This document shows, piece by piece, positions 1-11,600 of a stretch of 64,000 nt of DNA (within the stretch, counting starts at the first letter, position 1; every line of letters begins with the position of its first letter). The position numbers were made by a program, and so were the translations under genes. The notes under the pieces are model-generated. The model had not been told where the DNA came from. It worked only from the letters and a program-made list of their open reading frames with translations, and made no database searches. Source of the stretch: Geotrypetes seraphini (Eukaryota > Chordata > Amphibia > Gymnophiona > Dermophiidae); the NCBI RefSeq assembly GCF_902459505.1, contig NC_047095.1, positions 115,011,380 to 115,075,379 of the forward strand, in the 5' to 3' direction.

Positions 1-447
1 TCCCTTGCCTTTTTCCCAACACCGAAGCCTGCCTGCCTGGCTACCTCCTTCCTTCCCTCCAGTGCCTGATTCAACCCCCTCCCCACGGATTCAACCCCCC
101 AGCCCAACTGCGTACCGCCGCAGCCTGCCTCCCTGCCACGCCGATTCAAACCCTGGTCCGCCGCCACTCCTTAATGCCTTCTTCCCAACGTCAATTTTGA
201 CGTCTGAGATGAAGTTCCGGGCCAACCAATCGCTGCCTGGCTAGCCCGGAACTTCCTCTGAAGAAGGCAAGAAGCAGCGGCGGTGGACCAGGGTTTGAAT
301 TGGTGCTGCAGGGAGGCAGGCTGCGGCGGTACATGGATGGGTGGGGGGGGAGTTTGAATCCGTGGGGGGGGGGGGGGTGAATCAGATACTGGAGGGAGGG
401 AAGGAGGTAGGCAGGCAGGCTTCGGGGGAGGGGTAAAGGCAAGGGAA
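1..447. repeat. near-450-bp imperfect palindrome (foldback), cut by the window edge
   Basis: Positions 1-190 are an imperfect reverse complement of about 255-447. For example GAAGCCTGCCTGCCTGG pairs with the GGCAGGCAGGCTTC at 410-423, and TCCCTTGCC at 1 pairs with GGCAAGGGA ending at 447. The centre (about 205-245) is a smaller hairpin, AGTTCCGGGCC to AGCCCGGAACT. A related core occurs at 34428-34549, so this looks like a foldback DNA element. Confidence 0.65.
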
Positions 448-448
448 G

Positions 449-805
449 ACATAGGAAGGAGGCACTGGGGGCACTATGGACATGGAAAGGAGGCACTGGG
501 GGCACTAAGGACACAGGGCAGAAGCACTGGGGGCACTATGGACATGGAAAGGAGGCACTGGGGGCACTAAGGACACAGAACAGAGGCACTGGGGGCACTA
601 TGGACATGGAAAGAAGGCACTGGGGGCACTAAGGACACAGGACAGAGGCACTGGGGGCACTATGGACATGGAAAGGAGGCACTGGGGGCACTAGACACAG
701 AACAGAGGCACTGGGGGCATTATGGACATGGAAAGAAGGCACTGGGGGCACTAAGGACACAGGACAGAGGCACTGGGGGCACTATGGACATAGGAAGGAA
801 GGAGG
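449..805. repeat. minisatellite, about 31-bp unit
   Basis: About eleven tandem copies of a 31-bp unit built on GGCACTGGGGGCACTA. Two alternating versions (TGGACATGGAAAGG and AGGACACAGGACAG) give a 62-bp higher-order repeat. No coding role is seen; stop-free frames across it are products of the repeat. Confidence 0.9.
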
Positions 806-2549
806 GAGGGAATAGAAAGGGACAATTGTTGGGCCTGAGTGCTAGGGCAGGATTGGGGTGGGGCTAGGGCGGGATTGGGGGCGGGACTGACAATTAATAG
901 ATGTCCCCTTTTGATGAAAAAATTAATGGTCACGTTATTTATACCCCTTTTCCAGTGGTCTTTCCTCATCAAGCATTCTTCTCCATGTCTGTCCATCACC
1001 ATGCCCAGCATTGGTTTAGTGTCCCTGTCTTTATGCTCAGTCCCCATCTAGGATCTCTTCTTCTTTCTGTGCTTCTCATTGTGTAGTATCTTCCAACCCT
1101 GAGCCAATCTCTCTCCCGTACCTCCTCAAGTCTACATCTGTCACTCATCCATCTCACTGTCAATCTCCCCTGTCCCCTCACAGGTCAGAATCTACCCCCC
1201 CACAACATTCACAACCAGCATCTCACACTATCTCTCCCTATCCCACTGAGCCACCCTGCACCCCCCCCAAGCCAGCATGTCTGTTCTCATTCTTTCCTAG
1301 CCAGCTCTTTGTCTTCTCCTTATCCTTCCTGAGGCTATTTGAAAAGAGAAAGGAGGGGCTCTAGGCACCTGAGCCAATCAGGCCTTAGGCCCCTCCCCAG
1401 TGCACCGGGAAGGGGCAAGCTCACCTCATTTCGATGGAGGTGGGCCTGCTGGAAGGATGATGAGATGGATCATCTGACTATCATTAAAGTTTAGCGGGAG
1501 GAGGGTGGTCCAGGGAGGGGAGGTTCCGCACGTCCTGATGGTCATCGTGATATCTACGGTGGAGAGTAGGGGGTTTCCAGCAGGAGGGATTAGGCACCCT
1601 CCTGCCGGCAATCTTCAGGGGGGTGGAGGGTGTTCCAGCAGAAGGGATTGGGTATCCCCCCTGCTGCATTCGTTCAGGGCATCCCTTCTGCCGTATTCAT
1701 TTGGGGGAGGACGACTTGCGGCTCTAGCCGCGGCCGCTAACCTTATCGCAGCAGGGAGATCCCTTGCCGCGATAAGCTTAGTGGCTGCGTCTACAACAAC
1801 ATAATTTTCTAACCAGTGTCTGTAGCATAGAGAATCGGGTTTACTTTAGGCAGCCTTAGACCCAGTTCTATAGAGGACGACCGTCAGCTTCTGAGAGTGG
1901 GCGGCCTATAAAGAAACACCTGATTTAGGGTGCAATGTGACCGCGAGTCACTGCCAAGATGATTTCAATCACATTGGCGCATGAAACTGCAGCTCAGGCC
2001 TGAATGTACGTACCCCCAACAGCACCCCTGCCCTCAGTGTGCAGCGGTCCCCCTTTCAATGTGCCCACAACTCTTACAACTCAAACAATGAGATGATATG
2101 GCATGCCTTGGGGGAGGGGGTGGCATTTGCCCACCAGCAGCCAGCAATCTATAAGCCCACAGTATGCCACACTGTGATATCTACTACCATACAGGAGCTG
2201 ATTTGAAAAAAACAAAAGCAGACCCCCACCCTTGCATTATTGCACCTCAGCCCTAATCCCTACACCATACTCTCATCTGACAAATAAGAGAGCAAGAAGG
2301 ACAGCACAGTGGCCCTCACAGCATCCCTGGCCCCTCCAACAGCTACATACTCACACCCCCTAACCCACACTCGTTGGATAGACCACTGTCAGCTTCACAG
2401 GCCAGGATGTTGTGGGAGACATGCCTAAGAGGCACAAACCTGGGACCAATTAAATGTCCATAGCACAGGGCCTCCCAAAACCCTCCTTCTCTCTGTCACC
2501 CTTCTTACCCTAGGAACCCCCACCTTAGTCCACATGTCCCCTTCCCTGT
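806..2549. other. no gene recognised
   Basis: CT-rich and GA-rich anonymous sequence. Short open frames at 839-1051 and 1505-1804 lack protein character. I see no LINE, splice-linked exon or structural RNA. Confidence 0.5.
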
Positions 2550-2994
2550 TCCAAAGAAAGAAAAATCCAACGGCTCTGCTGTGAAAGGCGAACATCAAGA
2601 ACAAAGAAAGAGTAGAACATTCAAGGTGCAGGAATCTTTATTAAAAGTCTATATAAAAATTGTAATCCATAAAATACGGCTCTCTTATGCATGGAGTATG
2701 GACTAACACGGTCTGTGTTTCGGAGAAACACTCCTTCCTCAGGGGTCCAGGGTATCCGATGTATCACATTTAAAGAGTTATGCGGAGCACACCGTTGTAG
2801 TTTAAAATAATCAAAGTTTGTGAATCAAAGGCAAAAGGTTTTCCTTCCGGGCTAATACACTATGAATACTGCAACTGAAAATTGCAGTATTCATACCTTG
2901 TGTTAGCCCGGAAGGAAAACTTTTTGCCTTTGATTCACAAACTTTGATTATTTTAAACTACAACGATGTGCTTCGCATGACTCTCTAAATGTGA
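2550..2994. mobile_element. Penelope-like element fragment, hairpin form
   Basis: The 445-bp insertion is flanked by an 11-bp direct repeat CCCTTCCCTGT (2539-2549 and 2995-3005). Its second half is a palindrome: about 2763-2875 pairs with 2880-2992. It contains a hammerhead-like module at 2697-2750, a hallmark of Penelope terminal repeats. No coding sequence remains. Confidence 0.7.
2697..2750 (-). ncRNA. hammerhead-like ribozyme motif in Penelope repeat
   Basis: The minus strand has CTGAGGA, an extra A, stem II GGAG/CTCC with loop TGTTT, GAAA, stem III ACAC/GTGT with loop AGACC, then TT. Stem I is TGGAC/GTCCA. All hammerhead core positions that must be fixed (C3 U4 G5 A6 G8 A9, G12 A13 A14) are present; position 7 is free in the family. 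Cleavage activity is inferred only. Confidence 0.6.
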
Positions 2995-3059
2995 CCCTTC
3001 CCTGTCCCTCCATCAGTTAAGGCCTCATGTGCAGCCACCCCCACCACTCTGCTCCCCAA

Positions 3060-3205
3060 CAGCTAGAATGAGTCCCCAACACATGAGTCCCCTCATTTCC
3101 CCAGGTACACTAGATAGAGTTTGAGCCCACCGGGACAGATAGGGAAATATGATAAAGTACTTGAATGTAAACCACTTAGGATCTAAGTGGTATTTAAATA
3201 ATTAA
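3060..3205 (+). repeat. SINE-like fragment
   Basis: CCCCAGGTACACTAGATAG, then TTTGAGCCCACCGGGACAG and TGTAAACC match the central and 3' part of a tRNA-derived SINE seen again at 7965, 30262 and 55262. The 5' tRNA part is missing. Confidence 0.5.
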
Positions 3206-3654
3206 ATAACTATTTGTCCCCCACACCAACCAAACCCACCCCCAAACCCCAACCAAACCAATCTCCAGGGTTCTCTACTATGACATCTCGTTGGTCCCAC
3301 CCCTCAGACCTGTCTCTCTGGTCAGATTCCAGATATTCACCACTGGCCAGTATCTGGATCTTGGTGCTGAATACTGGATGGATTTATTTTTTTTTAACCT
3401 ATGATGGCCACCGACTACCACAACCCTCTTGTGTTTTGTGCTACTAGACGCAGGAAATGTGTCTGAATGCCCACCCCTCTCCAGATCCAGCTTCTCCCCT
3501 CCTTATTGCTAGGGCACCTTCATGATGGAGAAGAAGAGAGTAATGAGCACTGCGGAGTTTAACACGTCCCCTCCCCAAACATCACTTCCTATTGTTGTAG
3601 ACATGGTACACTCCACTTTAACAGCACAGAGGTATGAAGGCTCTCAGGTGATTT

Positions 3655-5080
3655 AGGGACTCATTTTCAAAAGAGATAAACATCTAGAAAGTATTCTAAT
3701 GGGGCATATGGATGTTTTTCTTGCCAAAGGCTAACAATTCGCTATTTCCAAAATCTATTTTCTAGACAGATATCCATGATGTCTACCTGCAGTTCATCTA
3801 AATCTGAAGGGGGGGGGGTGTTAAAGGCTTGGTGTGGGTGGGACTAGGGCAGGCTTATGAATTGGACATTTTCTGCCATAATCGAACATTTAACAATATG
3901 TCCAGGGCATCATTTGGACATTTGGAGCTAGACCTGTTTTAACAACAAATAAAGGGCAAAATGTTGCCCATACTGATCAGAAGACCACTGGAGAGATGTA
4001 AGCATGACCTCCGCACACTCCCCAGTGATCACTAAACCTGCCCACCTCCCCCAGTGATGCAAATTAAACAGTACATACCTGCCTGTATGCCAACTTCAGA
4101 TCTTATGGCTAGTCGTAGGGAAGCAGTAAGCAGGTTTCTGGAGGAACCTGGTGGCCAGTGCAGTTGACTGCAGAGAAGGGGACCCAGGCCCATATCCCAC
4201 TCTAAATAGAAGGTATGAGCAATCCAAAGCACATCCGAAACCCACTGTACCTACATATGGGTGATACCTGCAGGCATAAGAGCTATTGTTGTGGTTTACA
4301 GTTGGGTCTAGTAGGTTTTGGGTAGGTTTTAGAGGGCCCACCATACACTATAAGGGAATTATGGTGAGATGTGTACCGGGGCCTTTTTATGTGAAGTTCA
4401 CTGCAGTGCCCCCGAGGCTTAGAAACATAGAAACATAGAAACATGGTGGCAGAAAAGGGCTATAGCCCACCAAGTCTGCCCATTCCAAAGTATTCGCTCC
4501 CGAATTTACTCCCTTAAAGATCCCACGTGAGCATCCCATTTACTCTTAAAATCCTTCACGCTGCTGGCTTCAACAACCTGCAGTGGGAGTTTGTTCCACT
4601 GATCCACCACTCTTTCGGTGAAGAAGTACTTTCTGGAGTCTCCCTGAAACTTCCCTCCTCTGATCTTCAGCGGATGCCCTCTGGTGGTCGAGGGACCCAT
4701 AAGACAGAAGATATCATCTTCCGACTCAATGCGACCCGTGATGTACTTAAACGTTTCAATCATGTCTCCCCTTTCTCTTCTTTCCTCAAGTGAGTACAGT
4801 CGCAACTTCTTTAGTCTTTCCTCATACGTTAGATCCTTTAGCCCCGAGACCATCCTGGTGGCCATTCGCTGAACCGACTCGATCCTCAGAGTCGTTTTGT
4901 GAATTTTTCTTTTGGACATGTTTTTGAAAATGGTTCAAAAAGATAGACGCACATCTGAAAATGGTCATTTTTGAAACAACCCCAAGACATTCTGCAAATT
5001 TGAAAATGGTCATGTTTACTACTGGATTTTTGTGTGTCTTCCGCAAAACGCCCAAACTTGGATTTGGATGTCATATCAAA
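3655..5080. mobile_element. DNA transposon of the AAACGTCCAA family, interrupted by a CR1
   Basis: Inner blocks (GTGATCACTAAACC, CATAAGAGCTATT, CTATAAGGGAATTATGGTGAG, GTTCACTGCAGTGCCC) line up in order with the copy at 26996-28046. The ends carry diverged TTTTCAAAAG and TTTTGAAAATGG terminal sequence. A CR1 (4418-4890) sits inside it. No transposase is visible; the superfamily is unresolved. Confidence 0.6.
4418..4890 (-). mobile_element. CR1 LINE 3' end (5'-truncated)
   Basis: The minus-strand frame 4506-4919 reads RIESVQRMATRMVSGLKD, then YEERLKKLRLYSLEERRERG and [14 protein letters not shown], the C-terminal tail of CR1 reverse transcriptase. The 3' end is the GAAACATA microsatellite near 4420. 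It lies inside the DNA transposon above. Confidence 0.88.
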
Positions 5081-5626
5081 AATTCCACTTTAATTTCTTT
5101 TTTTTTTTTCTCATACTGTTGTTGCTCCACCTTGGAGTATGAGTTCCAGCAATAAGAGAGGTTGGAGAGGGGGATAAGCAAGACCAGAGAGAGGGAGATG
5201 ACAGGGAGATGCTGAATCTAGTATGTGTGGGGTGTGGGGGGGAGAGGGGGAGGCTGAGAGAATGAAAACCAGTGCCAAATTACTAATCCAAACTCCCAAT
5301 GCATTGTTCCCCAAAATAGAAGAAAAAAATACATTTATGTTCCCAATCTATTATAAGTAAGGAGGATATGAAAGTAATTTACTTGATAATCATTGATACA
5401 TTCTTGAAGGTTTCATACTGGAGATTCATTCAGAAGCATAATGCCAGAATCCTACAGCACCAGAAACTTCCTGGGTCCAGAAGTGTTATTATTTATTTTT
5501 ATAATTGCTGTTTCTGTTTCTAGCTTACTGTACTTTAATTACAAAGGAAATGGGTGCCTTTCCCAAAGTACAGAGATATCTTGAATAAAAGTTTAAAATT
5601 TGAAGGATAAAGTGATAAATTCTTAC
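5081..5626. other. TRIM intron 6, no other feature recognised
   Basis: Anonymous AT-rich sequence beyond the last visible TRIM exon. I looked for an LDP/WEVE-type SPRY exon on the minus strand from 1 to 5600 and found none. Confidence 0.5.
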
Positions 5627-5647
5627 CCCGTTCTGCAGAAAGTTTTC
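5627..5647 (-). CDS. TRIM exon 6: 21-bp mini-exon
   Basis: A TTTTTTTTTAG acceptor and CGGG|GTAAGA donor bracket 21 bp encoding GKLSAERG in phase 1. Position, size and phase fit the small exon that precedes the SPRY exon in this class. Sequence conservation here is weak, so this is the least certain TRIM exon. Confidence 0.68.
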
Positions 5648-8600
5648 CTAAAAAAAAACCATAATGAAATAAAATTAAGCTGAGAAATGGCAAAAGAAAC
5701 CAAAAAGTATTTATATCAGTAGAGAGTGATTGTATGTCCATAGTCTATTAATATCTGTGCTGATGAATTACGGCTGTAAGAACGGAATGGTGTTTTACCT
5801 TTATATTTTGTGATCACGTCTTTCAGAATAAAATACTGGTGAAGGAAGCTTAGGTGGGAACATTTTTCCTCTTCAGTACAAACAGCCTCTGGTCTTGGAA
5901 ACTCCATGGTCTGACATCTGAGAGTAAGAGAGTGACTGGGATTATTCTGGGAAACATTCACCCCCAGGGATAGAGGCGAGACAGGATCAGATGTAAAGCA
6001 GCAGAGAATGCTGAATTTATTCAGTGCTACTAATAATTCAGATGATTTTGCAGGCAGTTCTATCATTGTGGGCTATGAGCCATTGTAAAATGACACTTAA
6101 ATGCATATTTTCAATTGCAGAATATTTGTATAAATTGATATTTAGGCAGAGACCTTATACTAGGTCTATGGCATTTACACACTTAAATTACAGAGTGGAA
6201 ATGAGGGTTCTGCCTATGTCCCACTCATGATCCTGCTCTGTAAACGACCTCCACCCCCCTTACATTTAAATGGTAAGCTTGTGAATTTTATTTATAGAAT
6301 CCCACTAAATGTTTGGGTTCATAGACAAAACCGCGGAAGAGAAAGGCGCGCGCCGACAACTGAGCTCAAGACAGAGGCGCGCGCCGAAGAAAATGACAGT
6401 TTTTAGGGGCTCCGATGGGGGGTTTTGTTGGGGAACCCCCCCACTTTACTTAATAAAGATCGCGGCGGTGTTGTGGGTGGTTTGGGGGGTTGTAACCCCC
6501 CTCATTATACTGTAAACTTAACTTTTTCCCAGTTTTTAGGGAAAAAGTGAAGTTTTCAGTAAAATGTGGGGGGTTACAACCTCCCAAACCCCCCACAACG
6601 CCCCCATAACGCGGCGCGATCTGTATAAAGTAAAGTGGGGGGGGGGTTCCCCCCACACACACCCCCGTAGGAGCCCATGAAAACAGTTATTTTCTTCTGC
6701 GCACGCTTCCACGCTGCGCTCAGTTGTCGGCGCGTAACTTTGTCTACCACGGTTTTGACCTAACACCAAATGTTTGACTGTGGCAGATGAAATTTAATGT
6801 GGACAAATGCAAAGTGATGCACATTGGGAAGAATAACCTGACTCACAGTTACTGGATGCTAGGGTCCACCTTGGGGATTAGCACCCTAAAAAAGGATCTG
6901 GGTATCATAGTAGACAATACAATGAAATCTTCCGCCCAATGTATGGCGGCGGCGGCCAAGAAAACAAACAGGATGCTAGTAAAAAAGGGACGGTTAACAA
7001 GACTACGAATGTCATAATGCACCTGTATTGCTCCATGGTGCGACCTCATTTGGAATATTGCGTTCAGTTCTGGTCTCCTTACCTCAAGAAAGATATTGGG
7101 GTGCTAGAAAAGATTCAAAGAAGAGCGACCAAGATGGTAAATGGGACGGATCTCCTCTCGTATGAGGAGAGACTAAAACGGTTAGGGCTCTTCAGCTCGG
7201 AAAAGAGACGGTTGAGGGGAGATATGATTGAAGTCTACAAAATCCTGAGTGGAGTAGAACAGGTACAAGTGGATCGATTTTTCACTGCGTCAAAAATTAC
7301 AGAGACTAGGGGACACTCGATGAAGTTACAGGGAAATACTTTTAAAACTAACAGGAGGAAATTTTTTTTCACTCAGAGAATAGCTAAGCTCTGGAACGCG
7401 CTGCCATAGAATGTTGGTAACGTAGCTGGTTTTAAGAAAGGTTTGGACAAGTTACTGGAGGAAAAGTCCATCGTCTGCTATTGACAAAGACATGGGGGAA
7501 GCCACTGCTTACCCTGGATCGGTAGCATGGAATATTGCTACTCCTTGGGTTCTGGCCAGGTACTAGTGACCTGAGAAGGGGCTACTGGGCTTGATGGACC
7601 ATTGGGCTGACCCAGTAAGTCTATTCTTATATTCTTATATGTGTTCATTTACACACAGGGATAAAAGTACTCTGTGGATTAAAGCACTTAAATTTAGACG
7701 ACCTGTTATAGAATCAGGGGTTTATGTCTATTCCCTATAAGTGTTTGTTTTTCTAATAGTATGATAATGTGCAGAACTCCTTAAGCTATGTGCTGTATGC
7801 TTTCCCCACTTGCTGAATTTCTTATATGATAGCACCAAGGTGAGACTCAGCACAAAGAGTGCCCAGAGTGTGATATACCTGGCAGGTCTCTATCCCATCA
7901 TCCTTCAGTCCCTGGAGATATGCAAGACCAACAATATTTCAGGGCTGCTATTTCATATATTCCGCCACAGCTTCTTGTGATCTTGGGCAAGTCACTGAAC
8001 CCTCCATTGCATCAGGTATAAACTTAGATTCTGAGTCCTACTGTACCTGAATGAACACCCGCTTCAATAACTTCCAGGCTAACAGGCAGTTTGTAAGAAT
8101 TTACAAATAAAATATATAAAAGTAAAGTCAGAACATAGTTGTACCTGCTCAGAGTGGCCTTCACATCCTAAAAAAGAAATGCAAACGCGATTGTTAGCTT
8201 GTATATTCTACAGATTATATAGCAGTCACTATAAACATATTCAGCACCAATATGTTGAAAAGGCTGCCATGTGTCTCGTATTACGCCAGTGTCGCTATGC
8301 TCACATTACTCCTCTCTCAAGTCGCTTCACTGGCTCCCTATCGATCTCTGCATAAAATTCAAACTCCTCTTACTGACATTCAAGTGTACCCACTCTGCAG
8401 CTCCTCGGTATTGAAGAGGCCTGAGTTGGTGCATACTACGCAGAAGCGTTAGCAGGGCGTGACAGAGACCTTCCTAGTCCTGATCAGAGGGTCTTATATA
8501 CATGCAAACACATTTAAAACTTTGAAAAAGTCAGGATGATAAACACAAGACCAAGAAATCGATATAAAGCATAGGAAAAGGGGAATTCACTATTTGTGTA

Positions 8601-11600
8601 AGGTGTTAGGTGGGCAAGAATCATAGAGGAAATCAGGTAATGGGTAACACACTTCTAGAGGGATTAAGAACTCCATCTTGTATTAAGAACTCCATTTTGA
8701 GTTCTGTCTTTCTGTCTTCTTTGTTCTCTCTGCTTTTCTTTGTTCAGGTTTCCCGCTTCTAGCATCGTGGTTCTAATTCATACCAGATGTGCCTTAGGCT
8801 GGTTAAGAAGAGCATATTAGATTACGTATCCCAAACTGAGATATAACATGTATTAAATATGAATGACATATAATGTGTGTAGCTATGAATGTTTGGGGCC
8901 CCTGAATGAGTGATTATGTGTATGGATGTGTATTGAACAAAAGAATTGGTTTTGAAAAAACATATTATATATATTTGCAACCTAAAGAAATTTAAAGGAA
9001 GCCTGAGCACAACATCTGGAAATAATTAGAGTCAGAGACCTATAGCAGTCTCTAGCATAGAAAGGGGGAAAACAGCCCCTCCTTTTCCTCTAAGGTTGAC
9101 CAGTTTTTTAGGTGTAACATGAAACTGTTAGTTGTTCAAAGCACAATATTAAATGGCAGTAATCTTCAAATCCAGTTATTCATACAATATCCATCAGTAG
9201 GTACTGGATTTGTAAAGTGTTAATGTATTTTTCTGATTCAAAAAGACGCCTCAGCCCCACCACTCCACCACTGTAGTAATTTTATACTGTGGGAAGCATG
9301 TTGTGGCGCTTCATCATTGGCTGTCAATTTGATTTCTTTTATACTCATTTAGTTTTTTCATTTTGTGCTGATAATAAATGTAATTTTTTAATAATAATAA
9401 ATACGTGTAAAAAGCTGTTTAATACTTATCTCAGCCAAACCCGGGAGTCAGACCCGACATGTTTCGCACGAAAAGGTGCTTTATCAAGGGTCTCCCTGTG
9501 TAACAACAGAAAAGAAGCTGTACCATACAATTGTGCTTAGCCCTTTTCTTGAAAACTTTTAAATATATATTCGCCATAACACTTAACAATATAAAAACTT
9601 ACCAAGGCTGCCGCTGTCATCCGACTCCAACTGAATTTTGAGCAAAGATGGCGGCGGCGGCCTTAGACCCGGAATTTAAATTCTCCCTCTCTTAATTTCA
9701 TTGGTCCCGCCCCCTGCAGCTGATAGGCCCAGAAATTACATCACTGATCCCCACTCGATCTCGTTGTTTAACCCTTGCGGTGCAACAGTGTCTAACATAA
9801 ATATGAACCTTTGCTCACTCTCATTTAATTTTACTTTGTCACCTCCCCCAGTATCAAAACCCTTCACTTTATCAATGACTCGCCATTTCAAATCGTTTAT
9901 AGTATGTTTATATTTAAGCCAGTGCTCCGTCAAAGGTGCTTGCAGTATCTGATTAAGTATACGCGATTTGTGTTCCGTCAACCGCATCTTAATTTTTCTA
10001 CTGGTGCGCCCGATGTATACAAGGTTGCAGGGGCAGATTATCGCATAAACTACCCCTTGAGTGTTACAATCAGTCTGAAACCTAGATTTTAAGGTCCGTT
10101 CTCTGCCTGGGACCTCCCATATATCTCCTACAATAGTGGAGGAGCACCATTGGCATTTCCCACATGTCCCATGGTGCCCCTCCATCTTTACCTCCCTAAT
10201 CCCATATTTCTGAAAATTGCAATGTTGACCTATTGTAATACCCCTTGAATAAGCTATCAAAGGGCTATCAAGTTTTTATATTGTTAAGTGTTATGGCGAA
10301 TATATATTTAAAAGTTTTCAAGAAAAGGGCTAAGCACAATTGTATGGTACAGCTTCTTTTCTGTTGTTACACAGGGAGACCCTTGATAAAGCACCTTTTC
10401 GTGCGAAACATGTTGGGTCTGACTCCCGGGTTTGGCTGAGATAAGTATTAAACAGCTTTTTACACGTATTTATTATTATTAAAAAATTACATTTATTATC
10501 AGCACAAAATGAAAAAACTAAATGAGTATAAAAGAAATCAAATTGACAGCCAATGATGAAGCGCCACAACATGCTTCCCACAGTATAAAATTACTACAGT
10601 GGTGGAGTGGTGGGGCTGAGGCATCTTTTTGAATCAGAAAAATACATTAACACTTTACAAATCCAGTACCTACTGATGGAAGTTGTTCAAAGCAGGCACC
10701 CTTTTTAACAAATGCAGATTCTCTTAATATACCTTTGTAAAAAGGATAAAAGGAATATTGGATATGTTATGTTAATGTATATTCAGAAAAGAATGTAAAC
10801 AAAACAAATATGATTTCTGAAACTTTTAAACATGTAGAGGAATTTTCATTGTCTAATTTTCAAGACCACCTCTGTTTTTGATTGGCTGACAAGCCAATTA
10901 TGTCAAACTGAACTGAAGGTATATATTGGGGAGCTTCGAAATATCGAGTTGAGTTCGTTATCAGAAGGCCAGCATTTTGGCAACTATAACGACCTCCCAC
11001 TAACGCAACTAGCCTTTTGATGTCCATGATAGAAAAAATAAAAATAATAAAATTAAATATTTTGGTGAACCTTGCGTTATGCGTCATTTCCATGTTTTTG
11101 TTATTTTTCACACCTTGAGTGAAAGCTAGCAGCTTAATTGGCAGCTGCAGCTTTATGAGTGCGCTGGTGTCTCATGGTCCATGCTCAATATCTCTCCTAT
11201 TACTCCTTATATTCCCCCCCCCCAGGACCTCTGTTTGTCAGATAAGTCTCTCCTGTCGGTACCCTTCTCCTCTGTTGCCAACTCCCGTCTCCATCCCTTC
11301 TACCTTGCTATGCTTGGAACAACCTGCCTGATTCAGTACACCTGGCTTCATCTATGGCAGTATTCAAATCCAGGCTAAAAGCCCACTTTTTTGAAGCTGC
11401 GTTTAAATCCTAATCATACATATCTGTTTGTCATTCCCTCTATAGTCTCCTACCCCTTCTGCCTCTTAAGCCCCCTCTAATTCCCTACATGAGCACTAGG
11501 TTCAGACTCCCTCTTTGTCCTGTATATCTGTCATAATTAGATTGTAAGCTCTCTCAAATAGGGACTGTCTCTTGCATGCCTAATGTTTTGTAACTGACCA

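Larger units (their letters stand above)
9144..10680 (-). mobile_element. Penelope-like element with GIY-YIG domain and 411-bp inverted arms
   Basis: The insertion is bounded by 14-bp direct repeats AGTTGTTCAAAGCA (9130-9143, 10681-10694). Arms 9190-9600 and 10270-10680 are both 411 bp, reverse complementary with only a few mismatches and no length change. Between them a minus-strand frame (10260-9736) carries the GIY-YIG endonuclease region (GVVYAIICPCNLVYIGRTS, then RLTEHK). The reverse transcriptase is absent, so the copy is 5'-truncated. High arm identity suggests a fairly young insertion. Confidence 0.85.

Noticed and set aside
171-514. Overlapping proline-rich frames on both strands
   Set aside because: Explained by the palindrome at 1-447, which gives similar frames on either strand.
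10860-11111. Possible end of an LTR-type element
   Set aside because: Only vague features (AATAAA-like, short AT-rich words). No terminal TG/CA pair with duplication, no primer site and no coding remains.
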